NCBI GenBank assembly: GCA_900550465.1
Contig: URSC01000003.1
Location: 150,870-214,869 of the forward strand
DNA from: an uncultured Alistipes sp.
GTDB taxonomy: Bacteria > Bacteroidota > Bacteroidia > Bacteroidales > UBA932
Length of the DNA stretch: 64,000 nucleotides
Direction of reading: 5' to 3'
Part shown: piece by piece, positions 1 through 8,573 of the stretch
Position numbering within the stretch: the first letter of the stretch is position 1
Layout: every line of letters begins with the position of its first letter
Notes under the pieces: generated by a model
What the model saw: the letters and a program-made list of their open reading frames with translations, nothing else
Told to the model about the DNA's origin: nothing
Databases searched by the model: none
Made by a program: the position numbers and the translations under genes

Positions 1-252
1 GCCGAGAGGGACGGAGTCATCTCCCTCCCCGTAGAGGCCGTCACCGAGTCCCAGGGCCACTATTTCGTATTCATCAAGCTGGACGAGACCTGCTACAAGA
101 AACAGGAAGTCACCCTCGGAGCCACCGACGGACAGCGCTATGAGATACTCTCAGGCCTCAAGGGCGGTGAGAACGTAGTCACCCGCGGCGCCACCCACGT
201 CAAGCTGGCCTCCGCAAGCAACCTCATTCCCGCCCATACCCACAACCATTAA
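1..252 (+). CDS. RND efflux periplasmic adaptor, C-terminal end (partial)
   Basis: Open from the first base and ending at a TAA, so only the last 83 residues are present. The fragment has the membrane-proximal pattern of HlyD/CusB-type adaptors: a short beta segment (VISLPVEAV), a second one (QEVTLGATDG), a GLKGGENVVTRG turn, and a His-rich tail (HTHNH) that could bind metal. Adaptors of this class link an inner-membrane RND pump to an outer-membrane channel. The pump gene starts 12 bases downstream and the channel gene follows, which supports the assignment. The substrate is not shown; the His tail and the pump type hint at a metal ion. Confidence 0.8.
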   Translation, partial: AERDGVISLPVEAVTESQGHYFVFIKLDETCYKKQEVTLGATDGQRYEILSGLKGGENVVTRGATHVKLASASNLIPAHTHNH

Positions 253-264
253 TCCGCGACAGTC

Positions 265-3200
265 ATGCTGAACAAGATCATACATTTTTCCCTGCAGAAC
301 CGGCTGCTGATACTCGTCGCGGCCATTCTGCTCTTCGCCGCCGGACTCTACCGGACCTTCAACGCGGAGATAGACGTCTTCCCCGACCTCAACGCCCCGA
401 CCGTAGTCGTCATGACCGAGGCCAACGGAATGGCCGCCGAGGAGGTCGAGCAGCTCGTGACCTTCCCCATCGAGACGGCCGTCAACGGTGCTACCGGAGT
501 GCGCAGGGTGCGTTCCTCCTCGACCACCGGATTTTCCGTAGTATGGGTAGAGTTCGACTGGGGCACTGACATCTACCTTGCCCGTCAGATTGTATCCGAG
601 AAACTGGCCGCGGCCGCCGACGACCTGCCGGAGAACTCCGGAACCCCGACCCTCGGCCCCCAGTCCTCCATCCTCGGAGAGCTGCTGATAGTGTCCCTGA
701 CCGCCGACAGCACCTCGATGCTGGACCTCAGGACATTGGCCGACTGGACCTTCCGTCCCAGACTGCTCTCCACCGGAGGTGTTGCCCAGGTAGCGGTGCT
801 CGGAGGTGACATCAAGGAGTATCAGGTACTCATCCATCCCGAGAAGATGAAGCACTACGGCGTCACCCTCGGCGAAGTGATGGAGGTGACCCGCGGCATG
901 AACCAGAACACCAACGGTGGTGTCATCTACGAATACGGCAGCGAGTACATCGTGCGCGGAGTGGTATCGACCCAGGACGTGCAGGAGATGGCCGCAGCCG
1001 TCATCAAGACCACTGAGAGCGGGATGCCCGTGACCCTCGAGGATGTGGCCGACGTGCGCATCGGAGCCCAGCAGCCCAAGCTCGGACTGGCCTCGGAGCG
1101 CGGCAAGCCGGCCGTACTGCTGACAGTCACCAAGCAGCCCAACACCGGCACCATCGAGCTGACCGAGAGACTGGACGCCGCCATCGCCGACCTGCAGAAG
1201 AACCTGCCCGCAGACGTGCATGTATCCACCGACATCTTCCGTCAGGCCACATTTATCGAGAACTCCATCAACAATGTGAAACGCTCTCTCTACGAGGGCG
1301 CCATCTTCGTAGTCATCGTCCTCTTCGTCTTCCTGGCCAATGTCCGCACCACCATAATTTCGCTCATCACCCTGCCCCTCTCACTGCTCGTCACGATTCT
1401 CGTGCTCGACGCCCTCGGGCTGAGTCTCAACACCATGAGTCTCGGAGGTATGGCCATCGCCATCGGCTCCCTCGTGGACGACGCGATAGTGGACGTGGAG
1501 AACGTCTGGAAACATCTGCGGGAGAACCGGGCCCTGCCGCCCGACAAGCGGCTGCCGGTAATCGACGTGGTGTTCAACGCCTCGAAGGAGGTGCGTATGC
1601 CGATTCTGAACTCGACCCTGATCATCATCGTCAGCTTCGTGCCCCTCTTCTTCCTCAGCGGCATGGAAGGCAGGATGCTCATTCCCCTCGGAATATCCTT
1701 CATCGTAGCCCTCTTCGCCTCGACCATCGTGGCCCTGACCCTGACTCCCGTGCTCTGCTCCTACCTCCTTGGCGGCAAGAAGCACAGCACCAAGGTGCCC
1801 AAGGAGGCCTTCGTGGCCGTGTGGCTCAAGAAGCACTACCGCAACGGACTCAACTGGGCCCTCAACCACAAGGCCATCGTAGGCGGCTCCACCCTCGCCC
1901 TCTTCGCCGTGGCCCTCGGACTCTTCTTCACCCTCGGACACAGCTTCCTGCCCTCGTTCAACGAAGGCTCGTTCACCATCAACGTCAGCTCCCTGCCCGG
2001 AGTCTCCCTCGAGGAGTCCGACAAGATAGGACGGCAGGCCGAGCAGCTGCTGCTGACCATACCCGAGATACAGACCGTGGCCCGCAAGACCGGACGCGCC
2101 GAGCTGGACGAGCACGCCCTCGGAGTCAATGTATCCGAGATAGAGGCACCTTTCATCCTGGATGAGCGCTCCCACGCGGAGGTTCTGGATGAGGTGCGCG
2201 AGAAACTCTCTACCATCACCGGAGCCAATATAGAGATAGGCCAGCCCATCAGCCACCGCATCGACGCCATGCTCAGCGGTACCCAGGCCAGCATCGCGAT
2301 AAAGCTCTTCGGAGACAACCTCAACGACATGTTCGTCATCGGCAACCGCATCAAGAGCGCCATCAGCGGTGTGGAGGGCATAGCCGACCTCAACGTAGAG
2401 CAGCAGATCGAGCGTCCCGAGCTCAAGATCACCCCCAAGCGCGACATGCTCGCCCGCTACGGCATCTCCCTGCCGGCCTTCGCCGAGTTCGTGACAGTAA
2501 ACATGGCCGGCGAGACCGTATCGCAGGTCTACGAGGAGGGCAAGACCTTCAACCTCGTGGTCCGCGCCTCTGAGGACAACCGCGGCGACATGGAGAGCAT
2601 CCGCAACCTGATGATCGACGATGCCGACGGCTGCAAGATACCCCTCTCCTATGTAGCTGACGTGGAGTCCTCGATGGGCCCCAACACCATCAACCGCGAG
2701 AACGTGAAGCGCAAGGTCGTCATCTCCGCCAACACCCGCGGACGCGACCTGCGCGGAGTGGTGAACGACATCCAGAAGATAGTGGATGAGGAGATTGAGC
2801 TGCCCGAGGGCTACCACATCGAGTACGGCGGACAGTTCGAGAGCGAGCAGGCCGCCAGCCGGACCCTCCTGCTCACCTCCCTGATGAGCATCGTGGTCAT
2901 CTTCCTCCTCCTGTACATGGAGTTCAAGAACGCCCGTCAGAGCGGAGTCGTGCTGCTCAACCTGCCGCTGGCCCTGATCGGAGGCGTATTTGCCCTGATC
3001 ATCACCTCCGGCGAGCTCAGCATCCCGGCCATCATCGGCTTCATCGCCCTCTTCGGCATCGCCACCCGAAACGGTATGCTGCTGATCAACCGCTACAACC
3101 ACCTGCACACCGAGGAGCACCTCTCCGTACGCGAGTGCATCCTCCAGGGCTCCCTGGACCGCCTCAACCCCATCCTGATGACGGCCCTCTCGTCGGCCCT

Positions 3201-3381
3201 CGCCATGATTCCACTGGCCATCAACGGAGACCTGCCCGGCAACGAGATCCAGAGCCCCATGGCCAAGGTTATCCTCGGAGGACTGCTCACCTCCACACTG
3301 CTCAACGGCTTCATTGTGCCGATAGTCTACGACTGGATGCACCGCCGCGAGCGCAGGGCCGAGAACATTGAACAAGCTTAG
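265..3381 (+). CDS. RND efflux pump, CusA/CzcA (heavy-metal) family
   Basis: 1038 residues, the usual length for an HME-RND pump. The N-terminus (helix to about residue 30, then NAEIDVFPDLNAP) is typical of the family, and the TM4 region carries AIAIGSLVDDAIVDVENV near residue 400. This is the acidic proton-relay segment, closer in form to the CusA/HME4 type than to the CzcA DFG type. A second membrane block near residues 870-1020 completes the duplicated RND fold. It would export ions or small molecules by proton antiport, together with the adaptor upstream and the outer-membrane factor downstream. Metal specificity cannot be read safely from the sequence. The start ATG is 12 bases after the adaptor stop, so the genes are co-transcribed. 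Confidence 0.9.
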   Translation: MLNKIIHFSLQNRLLILVAAILLFAAGLYRTFNAEIDVFPDLNAPTVVVMTEANGMAAEEVEQLVTFPIETAVNGATGVRRVRSSSTTGFSVVWVEFDWGTDIYLARQIVSEKLAAAADDLPENSGTPTLGPQSSILGELLIVSLTADSTSMLDLRTLADWTFRPRLLSTGGVAQVAVLGGDIKEYQVLIHPEKMKHYGVTLGEVMEVTRGMNQNTNGGVIYEYGSEYIVRGVVSTQDVQEMAAAVIKTTESGMPVTLEDVADVRIGAQQPKLGLASERGKPAVLLTVTKQPNTGTIELTERLDAAIADLQKNLPADVHVSTDIFRQATFIENSINNVKRSLYEGAIFVVIVLFVFLANVRTTIISLITLPLSLLVTILVLDALGLSLNTMSLGGMAIAIGSLVDDAIVDVENVWKHLRENRALPPDKRLPVIDVVFNASKEVRMPILNSTLIIIVSFVPLFFLSGMEGRMLIPLGISFIVALFASTIVALTLTPVLCSYLLGGKKHSTKVPKEAFVAVWLKKHYRNGLNWALNHKAIVGGSTLALFAVALGLFFTLGHSFLPSFNEGSFTINVSSLPGVSLEESDKIGRQAEQLLLTIPEIQTVARKTGRAELDEHALGVNVSEIEAPFILDERSHAEVLDEVREKLSTITGANIEIGQPISHRIDAMLSGTQASIAIKLFGDNLNDMFVIGNRIKSAISGVEGIADLNVEQQIERPELKITPKRDMLARYGISLPAFAEFVTVNMAGETVSQVYEEGKTFNLVVRASEDNRGDMESIRNLMIDDADGCKIPLSYVADVESSMGPNTINRENVKRKVVISANTRGRDLRGVVNDIQKIVDEEIELPEGYHIEYGGQFESEQAASRTLLLTSLMSIVVIFLLLYMEFKNARQSGVVLLNLPLALIGGVFALIITSGELSIPAIIGFIALFGIATRNGMLLINRYNHLHTEEHLSVRECILQGSLDRLNPILMTALSSALAMIPLAINGDLPGNEIQSPMAKVILGGLLTSTLLNGFIVPIVYDWMHRRERRAENIEQA

Positions 3382-3400
3382 AATTAATCCGATATATCTT

Positions 3401-4612
3401 ATGAAAATATTTTACAGCATACTACCGTTTCTGACCGCCGCAGTGCTGGGCCTTTCCGCCATGCCCTGCGGCAGCCTCAGGGCCCAGAGCATGGAGAGCA
3501 TCGACTCGGTGCTGGCCGCAGTGGAGAGGAACAACCTTCAGCTCCGCGCCCTCCAGCAGAACAACGAGGCCTCCCGGCTCGAGATCCAGGCCCAGAACAA
3601 CCTCCAGCAGGACCTCTCCGTATCCTACAGCCCCTTCTTCACCCGCGGCTATGACGGAGTCGCCAGCTCCGAGCTCGTAGTCTCCATGGGCTTCGACTTC
3701 CCCTCGCAGTACATCTCAAGGGGCAAATCCGGCAAGCTCCAGAACGAGGCCCTCGACATGCAGTACGCCCTCCAGCGCAGGGACATCCTCCTGCAGGCCC
3801 AGCTCCTGTGCCTCGACCTCGTCCGGCTCAATCAGGAAAAAGAGCTGCTGGATACGAGGATGGCCAATGCCGACGAGCTCCTCGCCCTGATGGAGAAACG
3901 CTTCTCCGAGGGAGGCGCCAATGTCATAGAGGTCAATAAGGTGAAAATGGAGCGGATGAACGTCCGCACCCTAGCGGCCCAGAATGAGGCTGCACGGCAG
4001 AATACTCTCCAGACCCTCAGGGCCATGAACGGCAATATCCCCGTGGAACTGCTGGCCGCCGAGTATCCTGAAGTAGCGGAGGTCGTAAACTACGATGAGT
4101 TCTACGCCGAGGTGATGGCCACCGACGCCGGCATCCTCTCCGCAGAGGCCTCCGTAGACGCCGCCGCCCAGGAGATCAAGGTCAACAGGCAGAACTGGCT
4201 GCCCAAATTCGAGGTCGGCTACCGCCGCAACACCGCCATGAAGGAGGCCTCCAACGGCTTCCTTGTCGGAGCCTCCCTGCCCCTGTTCTCCTCCCGCAAC
4301 AAGACCAAGATCGCCGAGGCCCGCCACACTGCCGCCCAGAGCGAGCTCGAGAACGCCCGCCTGCAGGCCGAGACCCAGCTCCAGTCCCGCTACAACGAGC
4401 TGCAGCAGATTCACTCCGCCGTCCAGACCTACGACGTGCCCCTGATGCACAGCACCCTCGACGCCCTCAAGTCCGCCGTCCTCGCCGGCCAGATGTCCGT
4501 CATCGACTACTACGTCGAGGCCGACAACGTCTACGGCAACATCTCCACCTACCTCCTCCTCGAGAACCAGTACCGAAAACTGCTGGCGGAGGTTTACAAG
4601 AACAGGCTGTAG
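3401..4612 (+). CDS. TolC/CusC-like outer-membrane efflux factor
   Basis: The chosen ATG opens a clear signal peptide (MKIFYSILPFLTAAVLGLSA... ending at about LRAQS). A longer reading from a TTG at 3368 would overlap the pump gene and put 11 polar residues in front of the signal, so I reject it. The mature part has the two long alpha-helical hairpins of outer-membrane efflux proteins, rich in Q, A, E and L (for example around residues 130-210 and 300-370). It forms the outer-membrane exit duct of the RND system encoded just upstream. The 19-base gap after the pump stop supports one operon, and a terminator-like hairpin follows. Confidence 0.88.
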   Translation: MKIFYSILPFLTAAVLGLSAMPCGSLRAQSMESIDSVLAAVERNNLQLRALQQNNEASRLEIQAQNNLQQDLSVSYSPFFTRGYDGVASSELVVSMGFDFPSQYISRGKSGKLQNEALDMQYALQRRDILLQAQLLCLDLVRLNQEKELLDTRMANADELLALMEKRFSEGGANVIEVNKVKMERMNVRTLAAQNEAARQNTLQTLRAMNGNIPVELLAAEYPEVAEVVNYDEFYAEVMATDAGILSAEASVDAAAQEIKVNRQNWLPKFEVGYRRNTAMKEASNGFLVGASLPLFSSRNKTKIAEARHTAAQSELENARLQAETQLQSRYNELQQIHSAVQTYDVPLMHSTLDALKSAVLAGQMSVIDYYVEADNVYGNISTYLLLENQYRKLLAEVYKNRL

Positions 4613-4642
4613 CGCTTGTAGTTACGCTGAACTTAATAGATG

Positions 4643-4680
4643 ATCCGCTGCCGGGACGGGTGTTCTGGCGGCGGATTTTG
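4643..4680 (+). terminator. Terminator after the RND efflux operon
   Basis: ATCCGC-t-GCC pairs with GGC-g-GCGGAT across a loop of about 14 bases and is followed by TTTTG TTT. It lies between two convergent genes. Confidence 0.6.
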
Positions 4681-4681
4681 T

Positions 4682-5305
4682 TTAATAAAAAAACATATCC
4701 CCCTCAACCCGTCCCCATCTGCGGGCCCTGAGATCCCGGGGACGGATGAGGAAATAGTACATCCCGCAGTCGTAGAAGCGCAGCCCCCAGCGGTCATCCT
4801 CATCTATCTGCAACAGCGACAGACAGCCCGGATGGGCCTGGCGCACCTCCTCCTGATAAGGCTCGCCCAGCAGGATGTGGCCGTCGCCCCGCGAAGACTC
4901 CGCCCTGGCGAACAGCATCTCCTCCGCCGGTCTGAAAACGCTCTCGTCCGTTCCCTCCCAGCACAACTCATACGGACGCAGCCCATCCTCCTGCTCAGTG
5001 TACAGCACCGCCGGAGAATCATGATAATCCAGGGGAGAGCCGTCATCCCCCAGGAAATAGTCTATCGGTGCGAAGAAATACAGCATGCCCTTGTGCGGCA
5101 GCAGCCCCTCCGGATCCAGCCCCGCAATATCCGCACACCTGATCTGACACACGAACGTCAGCGGCTCCGGATACCTGCCGCCGTCCTCATCCTCCACCTC
5201 AATACAGGGATAGGCCATCCCCTCCGGCATATCCGGCGCACCCCACCAGTGGCTGCGGCCGGTGAGGTCCATGTCCGTTATCCTTGTTGTAATCTTTATT
5301 GCCAT
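4682..5305 (-). CDS. DUF1963 (YwqG-like) protein
   Basis: 207 residues. The family hallmark SHWWGAPDMPEG lies near residue 18, followed by PLTFVCQIRCADIAGLDPE and GMLYFFAPIDYF, the usual DUF1963 order in which a trimmed protein name or value is compared with a cytoplasmic target. Proteins of this family are cytoplasmic and their biochemical function is unknown. No signal peptide or membrane segment is visible. The gene is monocistronic and convergent with the efflux operon. A TAGTTTTG -7 box lies 26 bases upstream of the start. The longer reading on the other strand across the same DNA is a shadow. Confidence 0.85.
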   Translation of the reverse strand: MAIKITTRITDMDLTGRSHWWGAPDMPEGMAYPCIEVEDEDGGRYPEPLTFVCQIRCADIAGLDPEGLLPHKGMLYFFAPIDYFLGDDGSPLDYHDSPAVLYTEQEDGLRPYELCWEGTDESVFRPAEEMLFARAESSRGDGHILLGEPYQEEVRQAHPGCLSLLQIDEDDRWGLRFYDCGMYYFLIRPRDLRARRWGRVEGDMFFY

Positions 5306-5330
5306 AATTATTATTCGTCAACCATTTCCA

Positions 5331-5338
5331 CAAAACTA
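5331..5338 (-). promoter_or_regulatory. -7 promoter box for the DUF1963 gene
   Basis: TAGTTTTG on the minus strand matches the Bacteroidetes TAnnTTTG box and is well placed for the start at 5305. The -33 element is degenerate. Confidence 0.5.
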
Positions 5339-5377
5339 AACATTTAATCCCAAATCTGCTATCACATCAATATTGAA

Positions 5378-5442
5378 ATTCCGTAATTTGCGGCATATAA
5401 AATCCCGAAAATGTTGAAATAAAATTCCGCAATTTGTGGAAT
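5378..5442. repeat. Two near-palindromic 19-mers, possible operator pair
   Basis: ATTCCGTAATTTGCGGCAT (5378-5396) and ATTCCGCAATTTGTGGAAT (5424-5442) are imperfect palindromes of the same form, 46 bases apart. They stand just upstream of a gene fragment at 5476-5634, where an operator for that gene would be expected. The rest of 5306-5673 holds only that fragment. Confidence 0.4.
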
Positions 5443-5475
5443 AAACTCAAAAAACTTGACAAAATCAGGCTATAA

Positions 5476-5634
5476 TCAATATTTGCGATCCTTTTGCAAA
5501 ATCGGCTGAAAAGCTCAGGAATCCTGGACGGATACATCGTACCGTCATACGACGTCCTGCATACCTTCAGCAAGGAATACCTCATGAAAGACCTTATCTC
5601 ATATATGAAAGAAAAAGGAGTGCTGGAGTCATGA
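5476..5634 (+). pseudogene. C-terminal fragment of an unrecognised gene
   Basis: An open frame of 52 codons after a TAA, without a usable start until an internal ATG near the end. It reads like real protein (GILDGYIVPSYDVLHTF, then KEYLMKDLISYMKEKGVLES). I do not recognise the family. The missing N-terminus and the operator-like palindromes just upstream suggest a gene cut down by deletion, leaving its control region and its last 50 or so codons. Confidence 0.4.
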
Positions 5635-5673
5635 CAGACGAAACTAGTTTCTCTTGAAAATTCATTGCTCTGA

Positions 5674-6549
5674 CTATAATTCCGCTATCTCCGATAGCGA
5701 CAACCCGGTTATCTCAGAAATGATGTCCGGCTGGAATCCCCTGGACTTCATCGCGCGGGCATTCCTGACCCGCTCTTCCTGATGCCCTTGAGTGATTCCT
5801 TCCTTATATCCTTCCTCATGTCCCCGTTTATGTCCTTTCCTTTCCGAGCCGATCATCAGCAATCTATTTGCTGCTATCATATCCCAAAAATGATCGTACC
5901 CCAGCAGTTCTTCCTCTGTAAAAGCTGATTTTTCCAGTTCTTCAACAGCTTTGCTTATTTCCGGATTTTCCAGCAATTCTTTGGATACTTCGCGGGTATC
6001 CTCATCTATTTCTGTCAGATAACGCAACCACAGCACCTGCATTTTCTTGTCACCGTAACTTTTAGGCTTGAACTTCGGAAGTTCTATAAAAATAAACCGC
6101 AGCCCTTCAATCACTTCATTTGTCTCTTCCATCTCAACTATCTGATAGTCGTGGTAATATTCCTCACTATCGGAGAATGTATCATTCAACAGGTTCAATG
6201 AATAAACAGGCTGAAGCAATTCGTAATGCTGGCTTTTTCCTAACTGGCTGACGTATGCCTTTGATGCATTGAACAGCACCCGCTGCTTGTATTCGGGCGT
6301 CCACATCATCTGCATCTCCACTATGAACTGCCGTCCGCGGACATCCTTGCACCGGACATCCACTATACTGTCCTTACGCAATGGGTTGACCGGCACCAAC
6401 TCTGGGTTAAGATACTCCACACTGACAATCTTCTCATCCTCGCTCCCGAACGGAAGCATCGCGTTCAGGAAACTGATCACCAAATCCTTGTGCTCGCCGA
6501 ACACTTTCTTGAATGTCAAATCGGCCTTCGGGTCCAAATACTTTTTCAT
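5674..6549 (-). CDS. Rpn family PD-(D/E)XK nuclease (putative transposase family)
   Basis: 291 residues. The family opening MKKYLDPKADLTFKKVFG is followed by the nuclease core: D64 in SIVDVRC, then E78-x-Q80 in IVEMQMM. This is the D...ExQ form of the PD-(D/E)XK active site seen in Rpn/PDDEXK_2 proteins. The middle region (DYQIVEME, GLRFIFIELPKF, then LRYLTEI) and the charged tail (GHKRGHEEGYKEG) are also standard. Known members promote RecA-independent recombination, and recent work links the family to phage defence. The gene is full length and probably active. A truncated second copy with the same upstream DNA lies at 35847-36005. Confidence 0.88.
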   Translation of the reverse strand: MKKYLDPKADLTFKKVFGEHKDLVISFLNAMLPFGSEDEKIVSVEYLNPELVPVNPLRKDSIVDVRCKDVRGRQFIVEMQMMWTPEYKQRVLFNASKAYVSQLGKSQHYELLQPVYSLNLLNDTFSDSEEYYHDYQIVEMEETNEVIEGLRFIFIELPKFKPKSYGDKKMQVLWLRYLTEIDEDTREVSKELLENPEISKAVEELEKSAFTEEELLGYDHFWDMIAANRLLMIGSERKGHKRGHEEGYKEGITQGHQEERVRNARAMKSRGFQPDIISEITGLSLSEIAEL

Positions 6550-6575
6550 CTCGTTCTCATTTAAAGTTTCACCTG

Positions 6576-6583
6576 CAAAAATA
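6576..6583 (-). promoter_or_regulatory. -7 promoter box for the Rpn gene
   Basis: TATTTTTG on the minus strand, 27 bases upstream of the ATG. The truncated copy near 35.9 kb keeps an equivalent box (TATCTTTG at 35934-35941). Confidence 0.5.
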
Positions 6584-6603
6584 CAACATCCGGAACAATG
6601 AAG

Positions 6604-6647
6604 CCAGTCTCGAAACGTTTATAAACGATTATAAACGGCTATAATCG
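6604..6647. repeat. 44-bp block shared with 35962-36005
   Basis: The block contains ATAAACGATT ATAAACGGCT in tandem and differs from the second copy at four positions. In both places it lies about 55 bases upstream of an Rpn start codon, intact here and deleted there. It therefore behaves as part of an Rpn unit rather than chance similarity. The adjacent gene at 6650 is truncated exactly at its edge. Confidence 0.7.
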
Positions 6648-6649
6648 GT

Positions 6650-6979
6650 TCAACCGGTAGAGCATCTTGTGGGTAAACGAGCTGTCGCCGGATAGTGCTC
6701 GCCCTCGAGATAGGAATCAATCTCGATGACATTGCTGTTGGACAGCCGGTAATAATCCCTGTCGCTCATCCGCTCATACTCAGGGCAGACGGTGTCGTAG
6801 TCCGCTGCACGGCCTACCATAACGCACTCCTTGAAATACCGGCACTTGTCGTACCAGCAGTAGTGGTACGCCCCGAGCACCAGGGTCCTGAGTCCCATGA
6901 ACCCATCCTGATAGTCATTGCCGACTCTCGGCCTGAAAAAATACCGTTGCTCCATAACGTTGCAAAGCACGGCTGTCAT
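6650..6979 (-). pseudogene. Truncated, frameshifted conserved hypothetical (Cys-rich, UDG-like look)
   Basis: 109 residues as read. The N-terminal part looks genuine: GLRTLVLGAYHYC, then C-x3-C-x5-C (CWYDKCRYFKEC), then CPEYERMSDRDYY. After EGEHYP the frame becomes random (ATARLPTRCSTG). The next frame reads SGDSSFTHKMLYRL, which continues the pattern, so a frameshift near 6690 is likely. That continuation then runs into the Rpn-associated repeat and stops. The pattern resembles small uracil-DNA-glycosylase-like proteins of Bacteroidales, but this is only a resemblance. The start overlaps the stop of the upstream pseudogene by ATGA. Confidence 0.5.
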
Positions 6980-8314
6980 ACCAAAGAGTAGGTACGGTTC
7001 TTATTGGCCCCGTGCGGAACAATGAGGCCGGCATCGACGAGTCTGCGCAAGTAGATTTTAGCACTGGAGACACTGACTCCCAGCGTTTGTGCTACGGAAG
7101 CTGTACTTGAGTGAGGATTCTGTCTTAAATAAAGCAGTATTTCGCACAATTTGTCGACATTTCCAGCGTTTATCGACAATTTATCGATAATCTGTGACTT
7201 TGTCGACAATTTATCGGCATCTGCAACAGTATATCCACTTACATATTTTCCTGAGTCTCCGACCACATTCAGTTCATCTTTTGTCTCATAGAGCCCAAGC
7301 ATCGCATCTACATCCTGCTCATTGCCTCCGTTATACAACTTCAAAATTACCCTGTCCACATCTTCCGCTTCCATAATCTCAGCTGCAGTGTGAAAAACTT
7401 TCTCCCACACATTGCAGATACTGCACAGACCACTACCTGCTCTTTCTCCAAGATTTACCATTGAGAATATCTTCAGCATAATTCCATTCCTCGGATCTGA
7501 AACCCCTCCCTCCATTGCAACTTCCTTGGCGACACGCATCCTTCCAGGATTCGCGAATGTGAAACCGTCTTTGCCCTTTGTAACAACAAGTCCCCTGCGT
7601 CCATAAAAATCAGCATGGACACAAGCATTGGTAAGAGCCTCTCTGATTATTTTATGAACGGGCGTATCATCCACACGCTGAGAGCCTTTCAGCACGAATG
7701 GTACTTTGAGGCCAGATGTCAGCTTCGGAATGACCTTCGACACAAAATCAAATACATTTCCGCTCCAATCTCCTGACGAGGACACTATACGATCAGTCCA
7801 GCGCGTAGAGGCGACCTGACGGTTCTCCTGATAATCGAGGAAATATTGAGGGAACTCCCTCAGGATCTCATACTCATAGCCGAAAATAAGCAACCCGGCA
7901 GCCGTAGGATGATACGTTCCGCCTATAACTGCCGGAGCGTGGATCCATGCCGCAGTATACCGGACGTGACGTGCGGTCTGCCCGCGGCACATCCATCACT
8001 ATGACGTCCTTTCCTTCTATTTTTTCAATTCTCAACAACCCGTCTGCAAGTAGATTGACACTTACCTTCTGACGATTGTTGAGCAAATTCCACAAATCTG
8101 TTTTTAATTTGAAGGCATCGTGCACCCCTACAATCTCTATCGTATGGTCCGTTCTTTCCCTTGCTCCGAGAACAATACTGCCTCCATCCGTATTGGCAAA
8201 TGCCGAATACGTCTCCCACAACGACTCGGGAATACCTCCACGGGCACTTTTTACCTCCAAGCGGCCATCTTCGTGCATCTTCTCCAAGTTCTGTAATTCG
8301 AGTAAATTTTCCAT
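6976..8314 (-). pseudogene. Broken AlbA_2/Schlafen-type ATP-binding protein with C-terminal winged helix
   Basis: Two frames make one gene. The N-terminal part (7874-8314) has the AlbA_2 pattern: LEVKSARGGIPESLWETYSA, then GGSIVLG. The C-terminal part (frame open from about 7992 to 6976) has HPTAAGLLIFG, the ATPase segment HKIIREALTNACVHADF, GERAGSGL, and a winged helix ending RRLVDAGLIV. The frames meet near 7910-7930, where YRRN in one frame is followed directly by GTYHPTAAGLLIFG in the other. In intact relatives roughly 80-100 residues separate these motifs. This points to an out-of-frame internal deletion. A -7 box upstream is still present. Confidence 0.75.
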
Positions 8315-8321
8315 AATACGA

Positions 8322-8329
8322 CAAAGATA
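8322..8329 (-). promoter_or_regulatory. -7 box of the AlbA_2 pseudogene
   Basis: TATCTTTG on the minus strand, 8 bases before the ATG at 8314, implying a leaderless or nearly leaderless transcript. Confidence 0.4.
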
Positions 8330-8401
8330 AGTATTCTATTTCTGTCAGGCCGTCACGAAAGGTAAAAACTTCGTATATTCGCGCGATTAATTCGACACGG
8401 T

Positions 8402-8559
8402 ATGGAACTACAGGAATTCTTGGATTACGTCAGGACAGGGAAGGCGCCGCACGCCCCTGATATATACGAGTTTATGGACAGGATGAGCGATGAGGCACGT
8501 TTCAGGAAAAATGTGGTCATCGGGGACGTCCCGGCAAAATCATCAAGAAAATAGAATAG
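8402..8559 (+). pseudogene. Collapsed sugar O-acetyltransferase-like gene
   Basis: The frame from ATG 8402 gives 50 residues: MELQEFLDYVRTGKAPHAPD, IYEFMDRMSDEAR, then NVVIGDVPAKSSRK. The first 30 residues resemble the start of maltose/nodulation-type O-acetyltransferases of Bacteroidales. The end resembles their extreme C-terminus (VxGxPAKIIKKI). The left-handed beta-helix core between them is absent, so an in-frame deletion is likely. One missing A in the run at 8535-8539 would restore the ending PAKIIKKIE with a stop at 8557. The identification rests on short stretches. Confidence 0.5.
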
Positions 8560-8573
8560 CTGTGGTAAGGACA

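Noticed and set aside
1381..3375. 664-codon minus-strand frame opposite the RND pump gene
   Set aside because: It is a shadow produced by high GC at third positions; the plus-strand frame has full family motifs.
4640..5347. 235-codon plus-strand frame opposite the DUF1963 gene
   Set aside because: Arg/Pro/Leu-rich shadow; the minus-strand frame has the DUF1963 hallmark and a promoter box.
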